A stretch of 9,916 bases of DNA from SLJN01 sp964505385 (GTDB lineage: Bacteria > Bacteroidota > Rhodothermia > Balneolales > Natronogracilivirgulaceae): assembly GCA_964505385.1 (NCBI GenBank), contig CAZDIA010000077.1, positions 1 to 9,916 of the forward strand. Direction: 5' to 3'. Shown piece by piece: positions 1 through 6,483 of the stretch. Every line of letters starts with the position of its first letter. The stretch's first letter is position 1. A model generated the notes under the pieces. It was not told the origin of the DNA. It saw only the letters and a list, made by a program, of their open reading frames with translations, and did not search any database. The translations under genes and the position numbers were made by a program.

Positions 1-315
1 GTTGAATTAACGGAAAAAATGCCGATAAAAGTGAGCAGGATAACCATCCGCGATCAGAAAACCCGATGGGGCAGTTGCTCATCGAAAGGGAACATCTCGC
101 TGAATTGGCGAATGATGAAAATGCCTCCGGAAATCCGTGATTATATTCTGATTCATGAGCTTTGCCACCGTATCCACATGAATCACAGTAAAAAGTTCTG
201 GAATTTGGTTCGCGCCTGGTACCCTGATGTCGATCAGGCTACAGCATGGATCAAAAAGAATGAAGCCATGTTGTTTGCGGATATCGGCTACGGGTCGTTA
301 ATAAGTGGGAGGTAG
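1..315 (+). CDS. YgjP/SprT-like metal-dependent hydrolase (DUF45, M48-like), 5'-truncated
   Basis: This is the C-terminal part of a YgjP-type (DUF45) zinc metallohydrolase. The frame is already open at base 1, so the gene begins outside the window; the ATG at 19 is probably internal. Numbering the visible residues from base 1, the conserved block IRDQKTRWGSCSSKGNISLN precedes the zinc motif HELCH (residues 52-56). The third probable ligand is His62 in NHSKKFW. This HExxH...NHSxxFW arrangement is the hallmark of the family. Full members are about 230 residues, so roughly half is visible. The cellular role is unsettled: a protease-like fold, with phosphatase activity suggested for the E. coli relative. 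A HigA antitoxin gene follows 49 bp downstream on the same strand, and the two may be co-transcribed. Family assignment is secure; function is not. Confidence 0.9.
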   Translation, partial: VELTEKMPIKVSRITIRDQKTRWGSCSSKGNISLNWRMMKMPPEIRDYILIHELCHRIHMNHSKKFWNLVRAWYPDVDQATAWIKKNEAMLFADIGYGSLISGR

Positions 316-320
316 AAATA

Positions 321-352
321 GTGAAAAAGTAACAGAGTGACAAAGTGACAAA
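321..352 (+). repeat. Four-unit degenerate 8-bp tandem repeat (GTGACAAA)
   Basis: Four head-to-tail octamers fill the spacer between the metallohydrolase and higA: GTGAAAAA, GTAACAGA, GTGACAAA, GTGACAAA. The last two are identical. The array runs directly into the AGAGG Shine-Dalgarno-like site of higA. It is not coding. It may be a simple microsatellite or a cluster of protein-binding units; the sequence alone does not decide. Confidence 0.7.
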
Positions 353-364
353 GAGGTTAACATT

Positions 365-670
365 ATGAATAATAAGCCTGCAATAGAACCCATTCACCCG
401 GGAGAAATACTAAAGGAAGAGTTTCTCGACCCGCTAAGTATTACCCAGCGAGCATTTGCCCGTAGTATTGATGTACCGGTTAACCGGATTAATGATATTA
501 TCAGAGGCAGGCAGAGCATAACCGGTGATACAGCTTTACGATTATCCCTGGCTCTTGGAACAAGTCCGGAAATGTGGTTACGACTACAGTCAAGATATGA
601 ACTTGAGAAAGCACAAGATCAATCAGGAACAGAGTTGAAGAAAAAGATAAAACCGATTATCTCTTCATGA
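365..670 (+). CDS. higA: HigA family (XRE/VapI) antitoxin or transcriptional regulator
   Basis: This 101-residue protein matches the HigA addiction-module antitoxin pattern. The N-terminal HPGEILKEEFLDPLSITQ is followed by an XRE helix-turn-helix (about residues 25-65), the RINDIIRGRQSITGDTALRL segment and SPEMWLRLQ. HigA proteins bind operator DNA and normally neutralise a RelE-fold HigB mRNA-cleaving toxin encoded just upstream. Here the upstream gene is a metallohydrolase and no HigB-like ORF is visible on either side, so this may be a solitary regulator or part of an unusual pair. The ATG at 365 has an AGAGG site at 352-356, at a good distance. The basic C-terminus (KKKIKPIISS) is ordinary for the family. 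Family identity is strong; toxin neutralisation is doubtful. Confidence 0.9.
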   Translation: MNNKPAIEPIHPGEILKEEFLDPLSITQRAFARSIDVPVNRINDIIRGRQSITGDTALRLSLALGTSPEMWLRLQSRYELEKAQDQSGTELKKKIKPIISS

Positions 671-749
671 TTTCATTTTTCTGAATCAGAAAGATTGCCC
701 ATATTATAGCTGATGATTACAGGATAACTAACCTTTTTGCTAACCGGCA

Positions 750-3590
750 ATGTCTTTTCCCCTTCGAGCTTCCGCATTTTTCATCATCTTGTTGTTGATT
801 ATAAGCCAAACCTCATTTGGTCAGCTTTACGATCCGGTGTACCGCCCTGATGTGGAGTGGAAAGAAATCAATACTGATAGGTTTCGGATGATCTTTCCCG
901 AATCAGCGGAGGTGCCGGCACGCCGTTCATTGAGAATATTGGAAAGCCAATATGATGAAATACAGGAGTTGGTTGGCGGAGAATTAGAAAACTTCCCGGT
1001 TGTACTCAATGATTATAATGATCGCACCGGCGGGGTGGTTTCTACTAATCATTTCAGAATAGAAGTGGAAACACCACCGCGCAGAGGCAAATCTTTGAAT
1101 TTACAGACAGGTGGTTGGCTGGAACTGGTAATGCCTCACGAATTGGTGCACGCGCTGCATTTTTCGGTAACTCCATCATGGTCCCTTTCCCGCCTGATAA
1201 GACCATTCGCCCCGGATATTGCCCCGTCATTTCATTTAACCGCCCCTCTGGGTATGACAGAAGGCATAGCCGTATATCAGGAAAGCAAAGTTCGCCCGGA
1301 TAAAGGAGGTCGCGGAAATCATCCGTTTTTCACAAATCAAATCATGGCCAATTTTGACTCCGGGGAACGCTGGTCAATCGGCGAGCTGGTGTATCCATCA
1401 GCCAGAACACGTCCCGGTGGAAGGCATTATTTCGGCGGGTATGTTTTTACGGATTGGCTCCATCAGGAATACGGTGAAGATATCACCAAACGAATCATAG
1501 AAGATGTAAACCGGCGGTTTTTTCTTGGCTATGGGTTTTCATTACGAAACACTACCGGAAAATGGCCATCAACACTTGAAGAAAAATTCCACGATTATCA
1601 GGCCGATCGTTATCAACCCAAGCTGGACAGCATTTCAAATGCAGGAATAACTCCTTATGAGTTGGTAGATACCGGAATGGACGGAGATCTAATCAACCGG
1701 CCAAAATATCTGGATGAAGATCGTCTGCTGTTTTACGGAAGTTTTTACAACGAACGGGCAGGGTTATGGCAACTCTCTGGTGATTATGAGAATTCCGACC
1801 GGATTTACACCGGTACTATGACCGACGACTATCAATATACGTTCGGTGATGAAGGTTCGGTGTACTTCAGCCGGCAGGTGACTCATCCTTACCATCATAA
1901 CACCTGGAAAATGGATTACTTTGAGCTGAATCCGAATAATGGTGATACAAAACGCCTTACTGATCGAGCACGCATTCATTCACCGGAACCCGTGGGAAAT
2001 GATCTCTTTTTAGGCTTGCAAACACATAAGGAAACCTCACAACTGGTCGAAATCCGTGATGGTAACGTGCAGGACACCCTGATTTCAATCTATCCGGATC
2101 ATATATCAGAAATTGCCGTGCACCCGGAGCAAAAAAATCGCCTGGCAGCTATTGCCAACATTAACGGAGAAATCGGCATCTGGTTGATTGATTCGGATAA
2201 TCCGGAGTTAAATAAATCCGAACCGGAGCTTACGTTTCCCGGCTCCGGACTTTATGATCTGACCTGGCACCCTGAAAAGGAAAAGCTCATGTTTACCGCT
2301 GAACCCGGTGATGTGATGAACATTTATGAATGGGATCTTACTGAGGATGAAATTCATCAAGTTACCAACACTCTTTATAATGCTTTTGAAGCATCCTATC
2401 ATCCGAGTGGTGATCGGATTGCGTTTGTAGTTCAAAGAGCAAGCACACAGGAGCTGGCTCTTCTTGATCGCGAGAATTTCTTCAACCGTAGTATTGATGA
2501 GGATAAAAGAGAGAATCAGATAGCCGGTGAAGATTCGGGTAAACGATTGGGTGATGATAAGCTTGATGAATCCCGTAATTGGGAAACCGAAGAGTACCGA
2601 ACCGGCATTGGCTGGCTTCGACCCAGAGCAATTTTTCCGATTGCCGAATTCGACAGTACATTTCCGGAATTTCAGTTTGGAGCTACTATGACCAGCGGCG
2701 ATGTACTTCGTCGCAAAAAGTATGAGATGAGCTTGAGCTACGGAGAAGAATACTTGTGGTACGATGCCAGCTACACCAGAAGAGGATGGTATCCCGGTTA
2801 TACCCTGCGCGCTTTTTCGCAACCGTTGAGCAGCGGCAACGAAGGCTTTCAACAGCAGGGGATTAATCTTCAAACATCATTCCCTTATACGCTTGAAAAT
2901 AATCTGTATTTGTCAAACTTCTTGGTTCGTCCAGATGTCAGATATACCAGGCTTCGTGGTGTTTATCAAAACGGGGTATTGCCGCAACCAACTGCCTGGC
3001 TCGAGCAATACCGCGCTTCAATCAGGTTTTCAACCAATATCAGGCTTCAGCAAAACATTCAGGACATTCAGCCAAATACCGGCTTACAGCTGTTTAATGA
3101 ATGGTTTGCAGGTTATACTGAAGAATTTGAAGGCCGTCCCGATTTTGCGGTTTCCGGTGGAATTTTTAGTTATTTATCTCCCTTAAGAAGATTTAATCAA
3201 TCACTGAGAACAGGAATCGAATTTCAGTATTCAGATGGTATTCTGCTTGATCAGGCAGGATTGCTGCGACCAGGATTTCGAACCGGTGATATTCCCGACC
3301 GCGAGCAGGTGCTTAGATTGAGTACCCGGTATACAATTCCAATCGTGCATGCTGATCGTGCATGGATAACAATTCCATCACAGTTGCAATCCATCTATCT
3401 CGCTTTGTTCACCAATACATTAAGTCCGCTGGATATAACTTTAGATCAAACCGGAATTAACAAAAGCCGAACCGCTTATGGTGCTGAATTAAGAACCCGT
3501 TTCGATTTCTTCAATTTAACGTTCGATGCAGGAGTTCGATTTAGTTATGAACCCACCAGGGATCAAATGCTTATTGGTTTTGTACTTTGA
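750..3590 (+). CDS. Exported gluzincin-like metallopeptidase with TolB-like propeller and C-terminal outer-membrane barrel
   Basis: This protein has 946 residues and begins with a Sec signal peptide (about residues 1-24, hydrophobic FFIILLLII, likely cleaved near SFG). Residues about 30-290 form a peptidase-MA/gluzincin-like domain with HELVH at 130-134 and a downstream GMTEG whose Glu171 is the probable third zinc ligand. The middle (about 300-600) has repeats of the WHPEKEKLMF and YHPSGDRIAF kind, typical of TolB/WD40-like propellers. From about 640 to the end there are alternating, aromatic-rich strands, compatible with an outer-membrane beta-barrel. The likely location is the outer membrane, with the peptidase and propeller in the periplasm or at the surface. 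The substrate is unknown. There is no clear Shine-Dalgarno site before the ATG. Domain calls for the peptidase and propeller are good; the barrel is inferred from strand pattern. Confidence 0.8.
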   Translation: MSFPLRASAFFIILLLIISQTSFGQLYDPVYRPDVEWKEINTDRFRMIFPESAEVPARRSLRILESQYDEIQELVGGELENFPVVLNDYNDRTGGVVSTNHFRIEVETPPRRGKSLNLQTGGWLELVMPHELVHALHFSVTPSWSLSRLIRPFAPDIAPSFHLTAPLGMTEGIAVYQESKVRPDKGGRGNHPFFTNQIMANFDSGERWSIGELVYPSARTRPGGRHYFGGYVFTDWLHQEYGEDITKRIIEDVNRRFFLGYGFSLRNTTGKWPSTLEEKFHDYQADRYQPKLDSISNAGITPYELVDTGMDGDLINRPKYLDEDRLLFYGSFYNERAGLWQLSGDYENSDRIYTGTMTDDYQYTFGDEGSVYFSRQVTHPYHHNTWKMDYFELNPNNGDTKRLTDRARIHSPEPVGNDLFLGLQTHKETSQLVEIRDGNVQDTLISIYPDHISEIAVHPEQKNRLAAIANINGEIGIWLIDSDNPELNKSEPELTFPGSGLYDLTWHPEKEKLMFTAEPGDVMNIYEWDLTEDEIHQVTNTLYNAFEASYHPSGDRIAFVVQRASTQELALLDRENFFNRSIDEDKRENQIAGEDSGKRLGDDKLDESRNWETEEYRTGIGWLRPRAIFPIAEFDSTFPEFQFGATMTSGDVLRRKKYEMSLSYGEEYLWYDASYTRRGWYPGYTLRAFSQPLSSGNEGFQQQGINLQTSFPYTLENNLYLSNFLVRPDVRYTRLRGVYQNGVLPQPTAWLEQYRASIRFSTNIRLQQNIQDIQPNTGLQLFNEWFAGYTEEFEGRPDFAVSGGIFSYLSPLRRFNQSLRTGIEFQYSDGILLDQAGLLRPGFRTGDIPDREQVLRLSTRYTIPIVHADRAWITIPSQLQSIYLALFTNTLSPLDITLDQTGINKSRTAYGAELRTRFDFFNLTFDAGVRFSYEPTRDQMLIGFVL

Positions 3591-3838
3591 ATTTTTCTTT
3601 CAGGATCAGGTTTATAAAAAGAAGGAATTTTCAGAGGATTTATATCGTATAATTATCAATGAACGGATAGTTGGTAATGTTGAAATACAAAGCAATGAGT
3701 TCAGATGGGTGTACTAAGTAAAAATCCACAATAGATCGAATTCTTATTCCATTATAGTTTACAAAGGGATAGAAATTCATCTGATAATGGTTTTTTATTC
3801 TGAATTAAAACAATAATTAATCAAAAAATATCAGAGCT
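3591..3838. other. AT-rich spacer before the DUF2911 gene
   Basis: No gene is supported in this 248-bp spacer. A 63-codon open frame that begins inside the preceding gene and runs to 3717 has no homology I recognise and is probably fortuitous. The stretch presumably carries the promoter of the DUF2911 gene, but I see no convincing paired promoter boxes. Confidence 0.5.
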
Positions 3839-4372
3839 ATGAAAATGAAAATAACCTGCTTAACAGTGATTATAGCTGCCATTTTTGCGGCTCAGATAGC
3901 AGCGCAGGATGCACCGGATCCGCGAGAGAGCCCGGTGGCGATCTCGCAGGCTCAAATAAACGATACATATATGCAAGTGGTTTATGGTCAGCCACTCATG
4001 AGAGATCGTATCATCTTCGGAGAACTTGTTCCCTTTGATGAAATCTGGCGAACCGGAGCTAATGAAGCTACCCAGGTTTATTTCGACAGCGATGTAATGA
4101 TCAACGGGGAACGTGTTGAATCCGGAATGTATGCGGTGTTTACTATTCCGGGTGAGGATGCCTGGACCATCATCCTGAGTGAGCAACTCGGCCAATGGGG
4201 CGCTTTTGACTATGACTCAGATTATGATGTGCTCCGGGCCGAAGTGGAAGCACATGATACAGATGAGCAATGGGAAGCTCTCGATATTGATTTTGAAGAA
4301 ACAAGCGACGGCGCCCGTCTGGTGCTGAAATGGGAGGATACGATGGTGCGCCTGCCTATAAATCTGAATTAG
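3839..4372 (+). CDS. Secreted DUF2911 domain protein
   Basis: This 177-residue protein starts with a signal peptide (about residues 1-22, hydrophobic core CLTVIIAAIFAAQIA). The rest is a DUF2911 domain, recognised from YGQPLMRDRIIFGELVPFDE followed by IWRTGANEATQVYFDSDVMI, and then the GMYAVFTIP strand. DUF2911 is common in exported proteins of Bacteroidota and relatives; its function is not known. The mature protein is strongly acidic (many Asp and Glu), which fits a saline habitat. The gene stands alone, with a 248-bp spacer upstream and a convergent gene downstream, separated by a long palindrome. ATG 3839 has no strong Shine-Dalgarno site, and Met3 is an alternative start. Confidence 0.88.
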   Translation: MKMKITCLTVIIAAIFAAQIAAQDAPDPRESPVAISQAQINDTYMQVVYGQPLMRDRIIFGELVPFDEIWRTGANEATQVYFDSDVMINGERVESGMYAVFTIPGEDAWTIILSEQLGQWGAFDYDSDYDVLRAEVEAHDTDEQWEALDIDFEETSDGARLVLKWEDTMVRLPINLN

Positions 4373-4391
4373 TACCTGTAAGAAAATTCAA

Positions 4392-4513
4392 AGTGCCCTA
4401 AGAAAACGCCAAGATCAAGGCGCGCGAAGTCCCAAAAAGCGCAATGTACATGGCGTACATGAGCATTTTTGGGACGAGCGGAACGAAGATATTGGCATTT
4501 TCTTAGAGGCACT
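4392..4513. repeat. 122-bp near-palindromic intergenic element (ERIC/REP-like in form)
   Basis: The element starts with AGTGCC and ends with GGCACT. Going inwards, CTAAGAAAACGCCAAGATC (4398-4416) pairs with 4488-4506 with two mismatches. A 12x12 unpaired internal loop follows. Then GTCCCAAAAA (4429-4438) pairs perfectly with TTTTTGGGAC (4466-4475), and the tip ATGTAC/GTACAT (4444-4449 and 4455-4460) closes a five-base loop. All these pairs share one centre at 4452; only a one-base bulge at 4507 shifts the outermost six. It lies between convergent genes, ending two bases before the stop codon of the AtuA-like gene. In RNA of either strand it would form a long hairpin, so it could serve as a bidirectional terminator. 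Its size and form resemble non-autonomous intergenic repeats. No target-site duplication is evident. Confidence 0.85.
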
Positions 4514-4515
4514 AA

Positions 4516-4884
4516 TTAAGCGGTAAATTCAGTTTCGCGGGATTGGTCGGCTTTATCGATCAGTTCCTGCGGAACGTCAATTTCCATTTTCAAAAGCATG
4601 GAAGCGTGAGTTTTTCCCTGGGCATCCAGTTTGAGTGAAACAGTACCCCCCCCTCCTAAACTTTCATGAAGCAAAAAATTAAGCGCCCCCAGATTTGGCA
4701 ATTCGTAGCGCTCCACCTTGCCTTTGCAAATATGTTTCATGTGCTCTTTAACCACATCCGTTGTTAACTTTTCCTTTAAAAAAGGGTAAATATCCGGATG
4801 ACGGGCAATGACACCTACATTGCTGGCATCTCCTTTGTCGCCGCTGCGACCGTGAGCTATACGAAGTAAATGTACTTTTGGCAT
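4516..4884 (-). CDS. Stand-alone AtuA-like C-terminal (ferredoxin-fold) domain protein
   Basis: The 122-residue product corresponds to the small C-terminal domain of AtuA-family proteins (DUF1446-associated). The diagnostic N-terminal motif is LLRIAHGRSGDKGDASNVGV (residues 5-24), with LHESLGGGGTVSLKLDAQGK further on. AtuA was named for acyclic terpene utilisation in Pseudomonas, where this domain is fused to a large DUF1446 part. Here it is encoded alone and the large partner is not in the window. The biochemical role is unknown. The gene lies 74 bp downstream of purM on the same strand and may share its transcript. The Gly-rich segment is encoded by a run of eight G (C at 4646-4653 on the plus strand), a possible slippage or sequencing-error site. 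ATG 4884 has no strong Shine-Dalgarno site. Confidence 0.85.
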   Translation of the reverse strand: MPKVHLLRIAHGRSGDKGDASNVGVIARHPDIYPFLKEKLTTDVVKEHMKHICKGKVERYELPNLGALNFLLHESLGGGGTVSLKLDAQGKTHASMLLKMEIDVPQELIDKADQSRETEFTA

Positions 4885-4958
4885 ATGCTGTCTTAATATT
4901 TTTGATTATCTGATACTTTCCTGATAGTAAAATTATTCATCATTAAATACCAAAAGAA

Positions 4959-5804
4959 TCAATTTATAAAACCGATTTGGTGAACCGGTTCATTTAAGGA
5001 TTCGGCTTTCTGAATAATTTGGTCCAACGAGTTTTTATCAACAATTGCAACAAGACCGATTCCAAGATTGAAACTCGCCTGCATATCTTCTTCCGGCACA
5101 TTACCGGTTTTCTGAATGAGGTTAAAAATCTCCAGCCGCTCCCAGGATTTCCAGTCCACTAGAACTTTTTGGTCCTCACTGAGTAATCGCTTCACGTTTC
5201 CCGTAATACCTCCACCTGTGATGTGTGCAAATGCATGAACCCCGTTAACAGTTTTCAATTCTGAAATGAGCCGAAGATATGATCGATGAATCTGTAGCAA
5301 CTCCTCACCTATCGGCTTTGACAATTCCAGTGGTTGATCATTGATATCAAATTCAGAAAACAAAACTTTACGCGCGAGCGAATAACCGTTAGTGTGCAGC
5401 CCGGAGCTCTCAAATCCAAGCAAAACATCTCCTTTTCTGATTCGGCTTCCATCCAGGATTTTATTTTGATCCACAACACCAACAATTGTCCCTGCCAGAT
5501 CAAATTCCCCTTCATTGTAAATATCGGGCATTTCAGCGGTTTCCCCGCCTATAAGAGCACATTCGTTTTCTTTACACGCTTTGGTAAAACCTTTTACTAC
5601 TTCATACCCCACATTTTTTTCCAGTTTTCCGGTAGAAAAATAGTCCAGAAAAAAAAGAGGTTCTGCCCCGCAAACNNNNNNNNNNNNNNNNNNNNNNNNN
5701 NNNNNNNNNNNNNNNNNNNNNNNNNNNNNNNNNNNNNNNNNNNNNNNNNNNNNNNNNNNNNNNNNNNNNNNNNNNGAATCAACACCGATTGAGTGTACTC
5801 GCAA
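4959..5804 (-). CDS. purM: Phosphoribosylformylglycinamidine cyclo-ligase (AIR synthetase), interrupted by assembly gap
   Basis: PurM converts FGAM plus ATP to aminoimidazole ribotide, the fifth step of purine synthesis, in the cytoplasm. The part below the gap reads VCGAEPLFFLDYFSTGKL, then IGGETAEMPDIYNEGEFDLA, SSGLHTNGYSLAR and HITGGGITGNVKR, all diagnostic PurM motifs of the E. coli-like type. It ends at GFIN, slightly shorter than the E. coli enzyme. On the far side of the gap the frame gives SIGVD, which fits the family's N-terminal xxGVD motif, from a TTG at 5802-5804. No ATG is available there because an in-frame TGA lies just upstream. By comparison with E. coli PurM about 80 residues are missing, including the ATP-binding GTDGVGTK loop, while the gap is only 100 N; its true length is therefore probably nearer 240 bp. 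The gene is probably intact in the organism. The start is uncertain. Confidence 0.85.
   Translation of the reverse strand: MRVHSIGVDXXXXXXXXXXXXXXXXXXXXXXXXXXXXXXXXXXVCGAEPLFFLDYFSTGKLEKNVGYEVVKGFTKACKENECALIGGETAEMPDIYNEGEFDLAGTIVGVVDQNKILDGSRIRKGDVLLGFESSGLHTNGYSLARKVLFSEFDINDQPLELSKPIGEELLQIHRSYLRLISELKTVNGVHAFAHITGGGITGNVKRLLSEDQKVLVDWKSWERLEIFNLIQKTGNVPEEDMQASFNLGIGLVAIVDKNSLDQIIQKAESLNEPVHQIGFIN
5676..5775. other. Assembly gap (100 N)
   Basis: Exactly 100 N, the usual placeholder for a scaffold join of unknown size. It falls inside purM and hides the segment encoding the ATP-binding loop. Reading frame across it is not meaningful. Confidence 0.99.
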
Positions 5805-5806
5805 GT

Positions 5807-5918
5807 TGTGTATAAAGGTTCAGAGTTGTTCAGAACAGAAGAAAACTTTCGCTTGTGATTTTGCATAATCTGTTACACACCGGTTATTAAAAGTTGTTCA
5901 CATTTAGAATGTGTATAA
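5807..5918. promoter_or_regulatory. Cluster of DnaA-box-like 9-mers in the purM-dtd divergent spacer
   Basis: TGTGTATAA occurs at 5807-5815 and again at 5910-5918. Its reverse complement TTATACACA fits the DnaA-box consensus TTATNCACA exactly. Between them, on the plus strand, lie TTGTTCACA (5894-5902, one mismatch) and TGTTACACA (5871-5879, two mismatches). A strongly AT-rich tract follows at about 5958-6042. The second exact box overlaps a TATAAT (5914-5919). This may be DnaA-dependent regulation of purM/dtd or an origin-like element; the sequence shows only the boxes and AT richness. Confidence 0.45.
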
Positions 5919-5919
5919 T
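5894..5919 (+). promoter_or_regulatory. Possible promoter for dtd with an overlapping palindrome
   Basis: TATAAT at 5914-5919 is a consensus -10 box 123 bp upstream of dtd. A TTGTTC at 5894-5899 is the only -35-like hexamer near it, but the 14-bp spacing is too short for a standard sigma-70 promoter. A perfect inverted repeat CACATT-TAG-AATGTG (5899-5913) sits between the two and could be an operator. Treat as tentative. Confidence 0.3.
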
Positions 5920-6042
5920 CCGGGACGGCGAGTTCCTTTTCTGATTGTCAGTCTGGTAGTTTTTTTGGCGGAATTTTATGTTCATTTTTTTTAAGCAAAA
6001 TTTATAAACAAAATCTAATACAAACAGGAAAAATAACATTTT

Positions 6043-6483
6043 ATGCGAGCAGTAGTTCAGCGGGTAAGTGAGGCTTCCGTGGAAGTTGAAAATGAAATTG
6101 TGGGACAGATCAATAATGGTTTACTGGTGCTTCTGGCAGTTCATGAGGATGATAGCCGGCAGCAGATGGAGTGGGTGGCGGACAAAGTAGCGAAATTGCG
6201 CATCTTCCAGGACGAGGAAGACAAAATGAATAAATCTGTAGAAGATGTTGATGGATCGATACTTGTAGTTTCACAGTTTACTTTGTACGGATCGGTTAAA
6301 AAAGGCACACGGCCGAGTTTTATTCAGTCCGCGAATCCGGAAAAAGCGGAATCGATGTATGAAGAATTCGTTGAATACCTCAAATCGAATTATTCAATGC
6401 CGGTGGAAAGCGGCCGGTTTGCAGCGATGATGAATGTCAAATTAGTCAATGATGGTCCGGTAACAATCATTGTAGAAAAGTAA
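6043..6483 (+). CDS. dtd: D-aminoacyl-tRNA deacylase (DTD1 type)
   Basis: DTD hydrolyses D-amino acids (classically D-Tyr) from mischarged tRNA in the cytoplasm, a chirality checkpoint for translation. The 146-residue product is full length and colinear with E. coli Dtd. It starts MRAVVQRVSEASVEV, carries the catalytic SQFTLYG motif at residues 77-83 and the cross-subunit NDGPVT motif at 136-141, including the Gly138-cisPro139 pair that selects D-residues. The ATG at 6043 has an AGGA at 6026-6029, somewhat far upstream. It is the first gene of an apparent two-gene operon: its TAA is followed with no spacer by the ATG of a phosphatase-superfamily enzyme. It diverges from purM across a spacer with DnaA-like boxes. 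Confidence 0.96.
   Translation: MRAVVQRVSEASVEVENEIVGQINNGLLVLLAVHEDDSRQQMEWVADKVAKLRIFQDEEDKMNKSVEDVDGSILVVSQFTLYGSVKKGTRPSFIQSANPEKAESMYEEFVEYLKSNYSMPVESGRFAAMMNVKLVNDGPVTIIVEK

Noticed and set aside
365..670. Complete HigBA toxin-antitoxin system
   Set aside because: No RelE-fold toxin ORF is seen next to the antitoxin on either side.
2208..2873. Long antisense open frame (221 codons) opposite the peptidase/barrel gene
   Set aside because: Shadow of the real gene; the plus strand has signal peptide, motifs and full-length continuity, while the antisense product has no recognisable domain.
3526..3717. 63-codon plus-strand frame overlapping the end of the large peptidase gene
   Set aside because: Begins inside a well-supported gene in another frame, has no recognisable motif and no ribosome binding site; likely chance.
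5597..5866. Alternative minus-strand frame starting at ATG 5866 and running through the N block
   Set aside because: Continues into a frame different from the clear PurM frame beyond the gap and shows no PurM-like motif.
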